A stretch of DNA of 36,250 nt from Mesorhizobium tianshanense (GTDB lineage: Bacteria > Pseudomonadota > Alphaproteobacteria > Rhizobiales > Rhizobiaceae), in NCBI RefSeq assembly GCF_007830515.1, contig NZ_VLKT01000063.1, forward strand, positions 1 through 36,250. Direction: 5' to 3'. A program made the translations under genes and the position numbers. Of the stretch, positions 7,556 through 16,686 are shown one piece after another (positions within the stretch are counted from its first letter, which is position 1; each line of letters begins with the position of its first letter). A model generated the notes under the pieces. The model saw only the letters and a program-made list of their open reading frames with translations. It had not been told where the DNA came from and ran no database searches.

Positions 7556-8419
7556 TTAATTCGTTGAACCAATCGGTGATGTTGTGACGTTGTCGATGAG
7601 TCGTGTGTCGCCGAGCCAAGCGGCGACAAGCAAGCGTGCCGGTCGGTCAACGCTTGTCATCGGTTGCAGATCTGCCGCGCCGCGAAGCTCCAGGTATTCG
7701 ACCTCGCGGTAGCCTGCCGACAAAATTGCCGCGCGCGCCTCAGCAAGCGTTGCCAGGAGGGGATCGCCGCGCGCAAGCCGATCAGCCGTCTCGAGCAGGA
7801 CCGACGGTAGCTTCGGGGCAATCGCGCGCTCGGCTGGCGAGAGCCGGGCGTTGCGCGACGATAGAGCGAGACCATCGGCTTCGCGGACTGTCGGACAGTG
7901 AACGAGGGCGATTGGAATATCCAGATCCTGGACCAGGCGCATGACAAGCCGAAGCTGCTGGAAATCCTTTTCGCCGAAAAAGGCGAAATCAGCGCCGGTT
8001 TGCAAGAAGAGCTTGGCAACGACGGTCGCCACGCCATCGAAATGGCCCGGCCGGAACGCGCCGCACAGGCCCTCGACGATAGCGGCCACCGAAACGGTCG
8101 TAGCGAAGCCCGCAGGGTACATCTCCTCGGCATCCGGCACATAGAGCAGGTGTGCGCCCAGCGGCGCGAGCTTTGCAGCATCTTGGTTTTCCGTCCGGGG
8201 ATAGGCGGCAAGGTCGGCGGCACTGTTAAACTGCTTGGGGTTGACGAACAGCGTCACGATGACCCGATTAGCCTTCTGAAGCGCTGCACGCACGAGGCTC
8301 AGATGTCCTTCATGCAAGGCCCCCATGGTCGGCACCACTGCGACACTTGAGCCCGAGCGGCGCCATCCTGCAACAACAGTGCGAAGCTCGGCAACGGTTC
8401 GAACGATCGGCACGCTCAT
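7556..8419 (-). CDS. panC: pantothenate synthetase PanC
   Basis: ATP-dependent condensation of pantoate with beta-alanine, the last step of vitamin B5 synthesis. The full-length 287-residue protein shows VPTMGALHEGHLSLV (the HxGH nucleotide site of the cytidylyltransferase fold), NPKQF, LCGAFRPGHFDGVATVV, FFGEKDFQQL and SSRNARLS. The ATG at 8419 overlaps the panB stop as ATGA, giving translational coupling. The gene itself looks intact, although its partner panB is frameshifted and panD is a stub. Confidence 0.95.
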   Translation of the reverse strand: MSVPIVRTVAELRTVVAGWRRSGSSVAVVPTMGALHEGHLSLVRAALQKANRVIVTLFVNPKQFNSAADLAAYPRTENQDAAKLAPLGAHLLYVPDAEEMYPAGFATTVSVAAIVEGLCGAFRPGHFDGVATVVAKLFLQTGADFAFFGEKDFQQLRLVMRLVQDLDIPIALVHCPTVREADGLALSSRNARLSPAERAIAPKLPSVLLETADRLARGDPLLATLAEARAAILSAGYREVEYLELRGAADLQPMTSVDRPARLLVAAWLGDTRLIDNVTTSPIGSTN

Positions 8420-9250
8420 GCGACGTCTCCGGCCTTCGACGCTGTGGCGTAGACATGTTCGGCCGCCGGAAAGCGCCGTTCCCTCACATCGTCGGCGTAA
8501 GCGCCGATCGCCGCCTCGGCCTCTGAGCCTAGTTCGGCATAGCGCTTGACGAATTTCGGCCGAAACTCGGTGAACATGCCCAGAACGTCGTCGACCACCA
8601 GAATCTGGCCGTCGCAGGCTGGCGAGGCGCCGATGCCGATTGTTGGGATGGCGATCTCCGCAGTGATGGCCCGTGCAAGCGGCTCGGGCACTTTCTCCAG
8701 CACCACTGAAAAAGCGCCGGCCTCCGTGACCGCACCGGCGTCGCGCCTGATCCGCTCCGCATCGTCTCCCAGCCCCTGCACACGATAGCCGCCGAATGTG
8801 TTCACCGCCTGCGGCGTCAGCCCGACATGGGCCATCACCGGAACGCCGCGGGCCGTCAGGAAGCGGATGGTTGCTGCCATGTTCTCACCGCCCTCGAGCT
8901 TCACCGCTGCACAACCGGCCTCTGCCACCAGGCGCGCAGCGTTGCGGAACGCCTGCTCCGGCCCCTCCTCGTACGAGCCGAACGGCAGGTCGACGACCAG
9001 GAGGGCTCGCTCGAGCCCGCCGCACTGCCTTGCCGTGCATGATCATCATGTCGAGGGTGACTCCCAGCGTCGAGGACAGGCCGTGCAGCACCATGCCTAC
9101 GCTGTCGCCGACGAGAACGATGTCGCAGTGTCGATCAACCAGCTTCGCGATCGGCGTGGTATATGCCGTCAGGCATACGAGTGGAGTCTGGCCCTCCCGC
9201 AAGCGAATATCCGGCGGTGTAATAGTCTTTGTATCATCAGCTGCGCTCAC
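8416..9250 (-). pseudogene. panB: ketopantoate hydroxymethyltransferase PanB, frameshifted
   Basis: The enzyme adds a hydroxymethyl group to 2-ketoisovalerate. Frame one starts at GTG 9250 after AAGGAGG and reads VCLTAYTTPIAKLVDRHCDIVLVGDSVGMVLHG...MIMHGKAVRR; the second frame continues GLERALLVVDLPFGSYEEGPEQAF...LVAEAGCAAVKLEGGENMA...IGIGASPACDGQILVVDDVLG to 8416. The join falls at 9016-9022 (CGGCGGG on the minus strand), where about two bases are missing compared with the normal VRRGL codons. Either a real null mutation or an assembly/sequencing error in a G-rich run. All other conserved segments are present, so any loss is recent. Confidence 0.88.
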
Positions 9251-9423
9251 CCCATGCCTCCTTCCCTTGCGTTACCCACGGCGGGTGTCGCGTTTGGCAC
9301 ATTTTTGTGCAAGTGCGAAGAGCTAAAAAGGGCCGTGCAGCTGTGCGGTGTTGACGTGCGGACGGCCATGCTTACATTAAATCGATTCAGGCGCCCGAGA
9401 CTGGGCTAACCATTTTCGCGAAC
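9251..9423. promoter_or_regulatory. panB-nrtR divergent intergenic region
   Basis: 173 bp between two divergently read genes; must hold both promoters. No operator resembling the nadA palindrome was seen in it. Confidence 0.4.
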
Positions 9424-10392
9424 ATGGACCATCAGGCAGCAGGAACCAGGAAAGACAGAGGCGCCGTCAAGGCTGACGAAGTCAAAGTGGACCTGATCGC
9501 CGTCGTCGTCGCCGTAAACGACAGTGAACCCTGTGTCCTCACCATCGGGCAGGCGGACACCCTGCCCTCTGGACCATTTGCGCTTGAGCACCGATCGCCG
9601 CAATCCGGTTTGAGGGGGTGGGTCGAGCAGCAGACCGGCCATCCGCTGGGGTACATTGAGCAACTCTACACCTTCGCCGATCGGGACCGCATCGGCGCCG
9701 CGCGCCAGCAGCGCGTCATCTCCATCAGCTATCTCGCATTGACCCGCAAGGAACAGGCCGCGGGCTCGCCCAAGTGTGGCTGGCAAAGTTGGTATGAATA
9801 TTTTCCATGGGAGGACCACCGCTCCGGCACGCCGCCGGTGGTGCTGGATGTTCTGCGACCGCGCCTGATTGAATGGGCAGACGGCGCCAGCGACGCCGCC
9901 ACGCGACGCGAACGCCGGCAGCGGGCGGCGATCGCCTTCGGCTTCGACGACCGCCATTGGAACGAGGAACTCACGCTTCAACGCTATGAGTTGGTCTACG
10001 AAGCAGGCCTGGTCCAAGAGGCCGGAAGCAGACGGGACGCGACGCCGCCTCCGCTGGTGGCCGGCAAGTTCATGGTCGCCGATCACCGCCGCATCGTGGC
10101 GACCAGTATCGCGCGGCTGCGCTCCAAGATCAAATACCGGCCCGTCGTCTTCGAGCTGATGCCGCCGGTTTTCACACTTTTGCAGCTGCAGCGAACCGTG
10201 GAGGCGCTCTCCGGCAGGCTCATCAACAAGCCGAACTTTCGACGGCTCATCGAGCAACAGGAGCTGGTTGAGAAGACTGGGGAGACGACCGCCGAAACCG
10301 GGGGCCGGCCGGCGCAGCTCTATCGCTTCCGCCACGCCATTCTCGACGAGAGGCCTGTGGCCGGGACAAAGTTGCCGCTCACCCGGGCTTGA
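9424..10392 (+). CDS. nrtR: NrtR-type Nudix-related regulator of NAD metabolism
   Basis: A 322-residue regulator with an N-terminal Nudix-like effector domain (about 20-180; VDLIAVVVAVNDSEPCVLTI, then WVEQQTGHPLGYIEQLYTFAD, then ISISYLALTR) and a C-terminal winged helix (about 220-310; FELMPPVFTLLQLQRTVEALSG...NFRRLI). NrtR proteins repress NAD genes and release DNA on binding ADP-ribose derivatives. The gene sits 64 bp before nadA, with a palindromic operator in that gap, so it very likely controls nadABC. The ATG at 9424 lacks a clear ribosome site, but no better start precedes the conserved domain. Confidence 0.9.
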   Translation: MDHQAAGTRKDRGAVKADEVKVDLIAVVVAVNDSEPCVLTIGQADTLPSGPFALEHRSPQSGLRGWVEQQTGHPLGYIEQLYTFADRDRIGAARQQRVISISYLALTRKEQAAGSPKCGWQSWYEYFPWEDHRSGTPPVVLDVLRPRLIEWADGASDAATRRERRQRAAIAFGFDDRHWNEELTLQRYELVYEAGLVQEAGSRRDATPPPLVAGKFMVADHRRIVATSIARLRSKIKYRPVVFELMPPVFTLLQLQRTVEALSGRLINKPNFRRLIEQQELVEKTGETTAETGGRPAQLYRFRHAILDERPVAGTKLPLTRA

Positions 10393-10398
10393 CATTGC

Positions 10399-10445
10399 TT
10401 ATAGTCACAACGAATATATAGAACTTATAATCATGTAGACTATAA
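10399..10445 (+). promoter_or_regulatory. probable NrtR operator at nadA promoter
   Basis: TTATAATC (10425-10432) and GACTATAA (10438-10445) form an inverted repeat with one mismatch and a 5-nt centre. A third half-site, TTATAGTC (10399-10406), is the exact complement of the downstream arm. The repeat ends two bases before the nadA ribosome site GGAGG (10448-10452), where a bound repressor would block transcription. Confidence 0.65.
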
Positions 10446-10456
10446 CTGGAGGCTCG

Positions 10457-11431
10457 ATGAGCGCCGTCCTGCCTTCGGGCGCGTCCCTGTACGACCGCGT
10501 TCGGCGCGTCATCCCCCCGATCGAATGGCCGACCTTTCTGGACGACATCGAGGCAATTCTGGCGCTGAAGCGGGAGCGCAACGCCGTCATCCTGGCGCAC
10601 AACTACCAGACGCCGGAGATCTTCCACTGTGTCGCCGACATCGCCGGCGACAGCCTGGCGCTTGCGCGCAAGGCGATGTCAGCCGAAGCCGATGTTATTG
10701 TGCTCGCCGGCGTGCATTTCATGGCCGAGACGGCGAAGCTGCTCAACCCGCAAAAGACCGTGCTCATCCCTGACTTGCGCGCAGGCTGTTCCCTGGCGGA
10801 CTCCATTACCGCCGAGGACGTGCGCCTGTTACGGCAGCGCTATCCAGGGGTGCCGGTCGTCACCTATGTCAACACATCGGTCGAAGTGAAGGCCGAGTCC
10901 GATATCTGCTGTACCTCTGGTAACGCGAAAGCCGTCGTGGAATCCCTGGGTGTTCCTCGGGTGATCATGCTGCCGGACGAGTATCTGGCTCAGAACATCG
11001 CAGCCCAGACCGACGTCCAGATCATCGCCTGGAAAGGGCATTGCGAGGTCCATGAGCGCTTCACGCCGGCCGACATCCGCCAGTTGCGCGAGGACCATCC
11101 CGGTGTGACGGTGCTGGCGCATCCCGAATGCCCGCCTGAGGTGGTCGCCGAAGCCGATTTTTCCGGTTCGACCGCCGCCATGTCCGACTATGTCGGAAGC
11201 CAAAAGCCGCCTCGCGTCGTGCTGATGACGGAATGCTCGATGAGCGACAATATCGCGGTGGGGCATCCCGACGTCGAGTTCATCCGGCCCTGCAATCTCT
11301 GCCCGCATATGAAGCGGATAACGCTCGCCAACATCCGCGCCGCGCTGGAGCAGAACCGCCATGTCGTAACCATCGAACCCGAGATCGCCGGGCGCGCGCG
11401 GCTTGCCGTCGAGCGGATGCTGGCAATTTGA
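10457..11431 (+). CDS. nadA: quinolinate synthase NadA
   Basis: Condenses iminoaspartate with dihydroxyacetone phosphate to quinolinate, using a [4Fe-4S] cluster. The 324-residue protein has the three cluster cysteine regions (LRAGCSLAD, DICCTSGNA, CNLCPHMKR) and the typical AHNYQTPEI and GVHFMAETAKLLNP segments. The ATG at 10457 follows GGAGG with 4-nt spacing. First gene of nadABC, behind the NrtR-type operator; its TGA overlaps the nadB start. Confidence 0.97.
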   Translation: MSAVLPSGASLYDRVRRVIPPIEWPTFLDDIEAILALKRERNAVILAHNYQTPEIFHCVADIAGDSLALARKAMSAEADVIVLAGVHFMAETAKLLNPQKTVLIPDLRAGCSLADSITAEDVRLLRQRYPGVPVVTYVNTSVEVKAESDICCTSGNAKAVVESLGVPRVIMLPDEYLAQNIAAQTDVQIIAWKGHCEVHERFTPADIRQLREDHPGVTVLAHPECPPEVVAEADFSGSTAAMSDYVGSQKPPRVVLMTECSMSDNIAVGHPDVEFIRPCNLCPHMKRITLANIRAALEQNRHVVTIEPEIAGRARLAVERMLAI

Positions 11432-12969
11432 GCGCCGATGTCCGCAGCTTCTTCGGGCGGCCCATTATCATCGGCGGCGGCATTGCCGGGCTGATGACTG
11501 CGCTTCATCTGGCGCCTGAGCCGGTGCTTCTTCTGTCCAGGACGCTACTCGGAGCTGACACATCGAGCACCTGGGCACAGGGCGGTCTGGCCGCGAGCCT
11601 CGGTGATGACGATGATCCGGCGCTGCATCTTGCCGACACAATTGCGGCCGGGGACGGGCTCTGCGACAAGGACATGGCAAGCCGCATCCTCCAGGACGCG
11701 TCCAGTGCGATCGAGGGGCTTGCCGGCTTTGGGGTCCCCTTCGACCGTACGCTCAAAGGGTCACTGCGCCTTGGATTGGAGGCCGCGCACAACCGACGTC
11801 GAATCGTTCATGCGCATGGTGACGGCACCGGGCGTGAGATCATGCGTGCCCTGATCGCGGCCGTGCGTTCCACTCCGTCGATTGTTGTCGTGGAGGGCGT
11901 GGAAGCGCGCCGGCTGGCGGTGCGAGAGAATGCGATCCGAGGCGTCTGGGCGAGCTGTTCGATAGGACCGGTGTTTTTCGGCTCACGGCGGGTTGTCCTC
12001 GCCACCGGTGGGATCGGTGGATTGTTTCTCGACACCACCAATCCCTCGGGCAGTTGCGGACAGGGCCTGGCGCTTGCGGCTCGCGCGGGAGCTGTCTTTT
12101 CCGACCTGGAGTTCATCCAGTTCCACCCGACCGCGCTTGACGGACCGGACCGTCCCATGACGCTGATCAGCGAGGCTGTTCGCGGCGAAGGTGCTGCCCT
12201 GATCGATGAAACCGGCCAGCCCTTTCTACAGGGCGTGCCAGGGGCGGAACTTGCGCCCCGCGATGTCTTGGCGCGCGCCGTCTGGAACCATCTTGCGAAC
12301 GGCCACCGTGTTTTTCTCGACGCGCGGCAACGGCCTGGCCCGGAATTTCCGCGACTCTTCCCGACAATAGTATCTGCCTGCCATGGAATCGGCATCAATC
12401 CCTTGCGCGATCTCATTCCCATTCGTCCTGCCCAGCACTATCATATGGGCGGCGTCGCCGTTGACGGCTGCGGTAGAACCTCCGTCAAGGGGCTTTGGGC
12501 CTGCGGCGAAGTCGCCTCGACCGGACTGCATGGCGCCAACAGGCTCGCCAGCAATTCCTTGACCGAGGCCGTGGTGTGCGCACGCTGGGTCGCTGAAAGC
12601 GTGGCCGGAACTCCCGCTCGCAGGACAAAGCCTGCGTTTGCCGGCAATTACCCATCGCCCGATCCGGTACCCGTGCGTCCTTTCCTGTCGCGCGCACTCG
12701 GCATCGTGCGGGATGGTGAAGGCTTGAAAGCAGCCGCACATGCCTTGCTGCCGCTCGCCGAAAGCAAGGAGGCGGCATCGGATCCGGCGGCGGTCGGGCT
12801 GATGATCGTGGTTTCCGCCTTGCGACGCCGGGAAAGCCGTGGTGCGCACTACCGGACGGACTTTCCTGATCACGCCGCTGTCGCCCGGCGCTCCGAGATT
12901 ACCCTCGAAGCTGCCTTCGCGGAAGCGCGGGAACTAGCACAATCGCCAGTGCTGGAAGGCGTCACCTGA
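11428..12969 (+). CDS. nadB: L-aspartate oxidase NadB
   Basis: FAD flavoprotein oxidising aspartate to iminoaspartate for NadA. The dinucleotide-binding motif is IIIGGGIAGLMTALHL near the N-terminus. STWAQGGLAAS, AHGDGTGREIM, LEFIQFHPTAL and GANRLASNSLTEAVV are the hallmark succinate-dehydrogenase/aspartate-oxidase segments. The start is taken as TTG 11428, which overlaps the nadA stop (TTGA) and gives 513 residues, a normal length; the open frame continues upstream inside nadA, but that text is not NadB-like. The ribosome site is weak, consistent with coupling to nadA translation. Confidence 0.95.
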   Translation: MSADVRSFFGRPIIIGGGIAGLMTALHLAPEPVLLLSRTLLGADTSSTWAQGGLAASLGDDDDPALHLADTIAAGDGLCDKDMASRILQDASSAIEGLAGFGVPFDRTLKGSLRLGLEAAHNRRRIVHAHGDGTGREIMRALIAAVRSTPSIVVVEGVEARRLAVRENAIRGVWASCSIGPVFFGSRRVVLATGGIGGLFLDTTNPSGSCGQGLALAARAGAVFSDLEFIQFHPTALDGPDRPMTLISEAVRGEGAALIDETGQPFLQGVPGAELAPRDVLARAVWNHLANGHRVFLDARQRPGPEFPRLFPTIVSACHGIGINPLRDLIPIRPAQHYHMGGVAVDGCGRTSVKGLWACGEVASTGLHGANRLASNSLTEAVVCARWVAESVAGTPARRTKPAFAGNYPSPDPVPVRPFLSRALGIVRDGEGLKAAAHALLPLAESKEAASDPAAVGLMIVVSALRRRESRGAHYRTDFPDHAAVARRSEITLEAAFAEARELAQSPVLEGVT

Positions 12970-13823
12970 TGAAGCTCGCGCCACTTCCCGCAATCATGCT
13001 CGAGCCTCTGGTAAGGGCAGCCCTTCTCGAAGACCTCGGCAGGGCCGGTGATGTAACTACGGATGCCATCGTACCAAGGGAAAGCCACGCAACGACCGTG
13101 CTTGCGGCGCGGCAGCAAGGCATCGTCGCCGGACTCGATCTGGCGATGCTCGCTTTCAGGCTGATCGACCAGAATATCAAGATGGAGGTGAACCGAGCAG
13201 ACGGCAGCGAAGTTGCGCAAGGGGAGACAATTGCATCGGTGAGCGGTCCGGCCCGGGCCATTCTCACGGCGGAACGGACGGCGCTCAATTTCTTATGTCA
13301 TCTGAGTGGCATTGCCACGGCGACCGCTTCGATCGCCAAAGCGATAAGCGGGCATAAGGCGAAGATCGTCTGCACCCGCAAGACAACACCCGGGTTGCGG
13401 GCTGTCGAAAAATACGCCGTGCGCGCCGGTGGTGGCGCCAATCACCGCTTCGGTCTCGACGACGCCATCCTGATCAAGGACAACCACATCGCCATTGCCG
13501 GCGGAATTCGCACGGCAATCGAGCGGGCGCGAGTGAGCGTTGGCCACCTCGTCAAGATCGAGGTCGAGGTGGATACGCTTGCCCAGTTGGAAGAAACCCT
13601 TGCGCTTACCCCTGACGCAGTCCTGCTCGACAACATGGCGGTGGATGAGCTTCGCCAAGCGGTGCTAATGGTTGCGGGCCGGGCGATCACCGAAGCATCG
13701 GGCCGGATTACCGCCTCAACAGCGCCAGCCATCGCGGCCACCGGTATCGATCTTATCTCCATCGGCTGGTTGACCCACAGCGCGCCGATCCTCGATATCG
13801 GACTTGATTATCGGGCGCCCTGA
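12969..13823 (+). CDS. nadC: nicotinate-nucleotide pyrophosphorylase NadC
   Basis: Quinolinate phosphoribosyltransferase: quinolinate + PRPP gives nicotinate mononucleotide, completing de novo NAD synthesis. The 284-residue product shows LLEDLGRAGDVTTDAIVP at the N-terminus, LNFLCHLSGIAT, the substrate-binding TRKTTPGLR...KYAVRAGGGANHR, and ILIKDNHIA. The ATG at 12969 uses the last base of the nadB TGA (TGATG), so the two are coupled. It ends 96 bp before bioB on the same strand. Confidence 0.97.
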   Translation: MKLAPLPAIMLEPLVRAALLEDLGRAGDVTTDAIVPRESHATTVLAARQQGIVAGLDLAMLAFRLIDQNIKMEVNRADGSEVAQGETIASVSGPARAILTAERTALNFLCHLSGIATATASIAKAISGHKAKIVCTRKTTPGLRAVEKYAVRAGGGANHRFGLDDAILIKDNHIAIAGGIRTAIERARVSVGHLVKIEVEVDTLAQLEETLALTPDAVLLDNMAVDELRQAVLMVAGRAITEASGRITASTAPAIAATGIDLISIGWLTHSAPILDIGLDYRAP

Positions 13824-13826
13824 TAA
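13808..13826. repeat. near-palindrome at the nadC stop codon
   Basis: TTATCGGGCG and CCCTGATAA form an almost perfect 19-bp inverted repeat with no loop, spanning the nadC stop. The lack of a loop argues against a terminator; it could be an operator for bioB or chance. It does not match the BioR-type TTATAGATAA site. Confidence 0.3.
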
Positions 13827-13919
13827 CCCACGAGCAAACGGTCAGGATCGATGCACATTCAACCGGCCTGAATCGGACGACGAAGATACGGCAAGCCAAG
13901 AACTGAGAACAGGACGGAC

Positions 13920-14918
13920 ATGCACGACACCAATCCGACTAAGACGATGCCACGGGCGCAATGCGCTGATGGCGGGGTGTGGACCTTGGAGAAGGCTCGC
14001 GCACTTCACGATGCACCTTTCAACAATCTGCTTTTCCTTGCGCAAACCGTTCACCGCCAGAATTTCGATCCGAACAAGGTCCAGCTGAGCCGGCTTCTCA
14101 GCATCAAGACAGGCGGCTGCCCGGAGGATTGCGGCTATTGCAGCCAGTCGGCGCATCACGAAACCGGGTTGAAGGCGTCGAAGCTGATGGAGGTCAAGCG
14201 CGTCATCGCCGAAGCGACCAAAGCGCGTGATGCCGGCGCCACGCGTTATTGCATGGGCGCGGCCTGGCGAAACCCCAAGCCTCGTGACATGGATGCGGTC
14301 GTGGCGATGGTCGAAGGCGTCAAGTCGCTCGGTATGGAGACCTGCATGACCCTCGGCATGCTCGACATTGAGCAGGCAGCTCGACTGAAACAGGCCGGCC
14401 TCGACTACTACAACCACAACCTCGATACGTCGGAGCGCTACTACAGCGAGATCATCAGCACGCGCAGCTTTGCGGACCGGCTCGATACGCTCGAGCAGGT
14501 TCGCCAATCCGGCATCAAGGTCTGCTGCGGCGGCATTGTTGGCATGGGCGAAGAGCCGGTGGACCGGATAGACATGCTGGTCACGCTGGCCAATCTGCCG
14601 GAACATCCGGAAAGCGTTCCGATCAACATGCTGATCCCGATCGCCGGCACCCCGCTTGCCGAAGCCAAGCCCATCGAGCCGATCGAATTCGTGCGCGTGA
14701 TCGCGCTGGCGCGCATCATGATGCCCAAATCGCACGTGCGTCTTTCCGCCGGCCGCACCGCCATGACCGACGAGATGCAGGCGCTGTGCTTCTTTGCCGG
14801 CGCCAATTCGATCTTCGTCGGCGACACACTGCTGACGGCGGACAATCCCGGCGAGGACAAGGATACCCTCTTGTTCCGGCGTCTCGGCATCGAGCCTATG
14901 GAACTCGAGGCGCAATGA
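13920..14918 (+). CDS. bioB: biotin synthase BioB
   Basis: Radical-SAM enzyme inserting sulfur into dethiobiotin. The CxxxCxxC cluster motif is GGCPEDCGYCSQS, about residue 62 onward; YCMGAAWRNPKPRDM, DYYNHNLDTS and NMLIPIAGTPL are the other family blocks. Length 332 residues is normal. First gene of bioBFDAZ; its TGA overlaps the bioF ATG. Upstream is a 96-bp gap after nadC in which I see no convincing BioR site, so bio may be co-transcribed with nad. Confidence 0.97.
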   Translation: MHDTNPTKTMPRAQCADGGVWTLEKARALHDAPFNNLLFLAQTVHRQNFDPNKVQLSRLLSIKTGGCPEDCGYCSQSAHHETGLKASKLMEVKRVIAEATKARDAGATRYCMGAAWRNPKPRDMDAVVAMVEGVKSLGMETCMTLGMLDIEQAARLKQAGLDYYNHNLDTSERYYSEIISTRSFADRLDTLEQVRQSGIKVCCGGIVGMGEEPVDRIDMLVTLANLPEHPESVPINMLIPIAGTPLAEAKPIEPIEFVRVIALARIMMPKSHVRLSAGRTAMTDEMQALCFFAGANSIFVGDTLLTADNPGEDKDTLLFRRLGIEPMELEAQ

Positions 14919-16054
14919 ACGGGGCACCCCTCGCCCGCTATGACGCGACCTTGCAGGGACTGGCGCGCAAGGACCGGCTGCGGACGCTTGCGCCGCGCGC
15001 CGGGCTCGACTTCTCGTCGAACGACTATCTCGGGCTTGCCGCCTCCAAAAGACTTGGCGAGGCGGTTGCGGCTGCCATCGCACGGGGCACGCCGGTTGGC
15101 GCCACCGGGTCGCGGCTGCTGCGCGGCAACGCGCCGGAGCATGAGGCCCTGGAGACGGACGCGGCAGCGTTCTTCGGAGCCGAACGCGCGCTGTTCTTCG
15201 GCGGCGGCTACATTGCCAACTTCGCTCTGCTGACCGCCCTGCCGCAGAAGGGCGACTTTCTGGTGCTCGACGAACTCGCTCATGCCAGCATGCATGAGGG
15301 TGCCCAGGCCGGCCGCGCCCAGTCCATCGTGGTCGCGCACAACGACGTCAATGCTGTCGAGGGTGCGATTTCGCGCTGGCGCGCCGAAGGCGGCATGGGA
15401 TGCGTCTGGATCGCGGTCGAAAGCCTCTATAGCATGGATGGCGACCGCGCGCCGATGGAGAGCCTGGTCACACTTGCCGATCGGCACGAGGCATTCATCG
15501 TCGTCGACGAAGCACATGCCACCGGCGTCTGGGGACCGGATGGGCGCGGCCTTGCCGCCGCTTTCGAGGGCCGCGCCAACATCGTCGCGCTCCACACATG
15601 CGGCAAGGCGCTCGGCGCGTCCGGCGCGCTGGTCACCGGACCGAGAACGCTGTGCGACTATCTCGTCAACCGATGCCGGCCCTTCATCTACGCTACCGCA
15701 CCGTCGCCGCTGATGGCAGTCGCGGCGCGCGAAGCGCTCGCCATGCTGTCCGACGAGCCGATGCGCCGTGTTCAGTTGCATGATCGTGTCGCTTTCGCGG
15801 GCCGCCAGTTGGCTGAGCGCTGCGGTGTGACACCCAGCGGATCGCAGATCCAGCCGTTCGTCATCGGCAACGTTAGGCGCACCATGACGTTGGCGGCGGC
15901 ACTGCAGGCCCGTGGCTTCGATATCCGCGGCATTCGTCCGCCGACGGTGCCCGAGGGCACGTCGCGCTTGCGCATTTCGCTGACGCTCAACGTCGACGAA
16001 GCCGACATTTCCGCAATGGTCGAGGCGCTCGTCGAGGTTTTGGCCACGGCATGA
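14915..16054 (+). CDS. bioF: 8-amino-7-oxononanoate synthase BioF
   Basis: PLP enzyme joining pimeloyl thioester and alanine. The ATG at 14915 overlaps the bioB stop (ATGA) and gives 379 residues. DFSSNDYLGLA is the usual N-terminal block, VGATGSRLLRGN and VDEAHATGVWGPDGRG follow, and the PLP lysine is in LHTCGKALGASGA. Intact; overlaps bioD. Confidence 0.96.
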   Translation: MNGAPLARYDATLQGLARKDRLRTLAPRAGLDFSSNDYLGLAASKRLGEAVAAAIARGTPVGATGSRLLRGNAPEHEALETDAAAFFGAERALFFGGGYIANFALLTALPQKGDFLVLDELAHASMHEGAQAGRAQSIVVAHNDVNAVEGAISRWRAEGGMGCVWIAVESLYSMDGDRAPMESLVTLADRHEAFIVVDEAHATGVWGPDGRGLAAAFEGRANIVALHTCGKALGASGALVTGPRTLCDYLVNRCRPFIYATAPSPLMAVAAREALAMLSDEPMRRVQLHDRVAFAGRQLAERCGVTPSGSQIQPFVIGNVRRTMTLAAALQARGFDIRGIRPPTVPEGTSRLRISLTLNVDEADISAMVEALVEVLATA

Positions 16055-16686
16055 CCAAGCCCATCGTCGTCACCGGAACAGACACCGGAATTGGCAAGAC
16101 GGTATTTTCGGCCGGGCTCGCCGGCCTGCTCGACGGCTTCTACTGGAAGCCGGTGCAATCGGGCCTCCACGACGAGACCGACAGCGAGGTGGTTGCGCAT
16201 CTTGCCGGCCTGCCGTCAGGGCGCGTGCTGCCGGAAGCCTATCGCTTGAAGAGCCCGCTTTCGCCGCATCGTTCGGCAGAGATCGACGGCGTCTCGATCG
16301 ACGCGGCTGACCTGTCGGTTCCCGCCGTGCTGGGGCCGCTCATCATCGAGGGTGCCGGCGGGCTGATGGTGCCGCTCAATCGACAGACAAGGTTCATTGA
16401 CATATTCGCGCAATGGCGGCTGCCGGTCATTTTGTGCGCCCGCACCACACTCGGCACGATCAACCACACCCTGTTGTCGATCGAGGCCCTGCGAGCCCGC
16501 TCCATCCCAATCATCGGCATCGCCTTCATCGGCGAGGAGGTAGCCGATACGCAAAGGACAATCGTGGAATTCAGCGGCGTGCCACAGCTCGGCAGGCTGC
16601 CGCACCTTGATCCGCTGACGGGTGAAGCGCTGAGAGACGCGATGATCGCCGGCTTGGACCTCGCTTTGATTACCGGAGGTGAATGA
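16051..16686 (+). CDS. bioD: dethiobiotin synthetase BioD
   Basis: ATP-dependent ring closure of diaminopelargonate with CO2. The 211-residue protein has the glycine-rich P-loop VTGTDTGIGKTVFSAGLA at the N-terminus, the substrate segment FYWKPVQSG, and the second-loop signature IIEGAGGLMVPLN. Start overlaps bioF (ATGA), stop overlaps bioA. Intact. Confidence 0.96.
   Translation: MTKPIVVTGTDTGIGKTVFSAGLAGLLDGFYWKPVQSGLHDETDSEVVAHLAGLPSGRVLPEAYRLKSPLSPHRSAEIDGVSIDAADLSVPAVLGPLIIEGAGGLMVPLNRQTRFIDIFAQWRLPVILCARTTLGTINHTLLSIEALRARSIPIIGIAFIGEEVADTQRTIVEFSGVPQLGRLPHLDPLTGEALRDAMIAGLDLALITGGE

Noticed and set aside
14645..14660. GGCACC-N4-CTTGC with sigma-54 spacing on the plus strand
   Set aside because: It lies inside bioB and encodes the conserved IAGTPLAE residues, so the match is explained by coding constraint.
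13842..15083. 413-codon minus-strand frame opposite bioB
   Set aside because: Exact antisense of bioB and the start of bioF, both with full motifs; high GC makes long antisense frames common.
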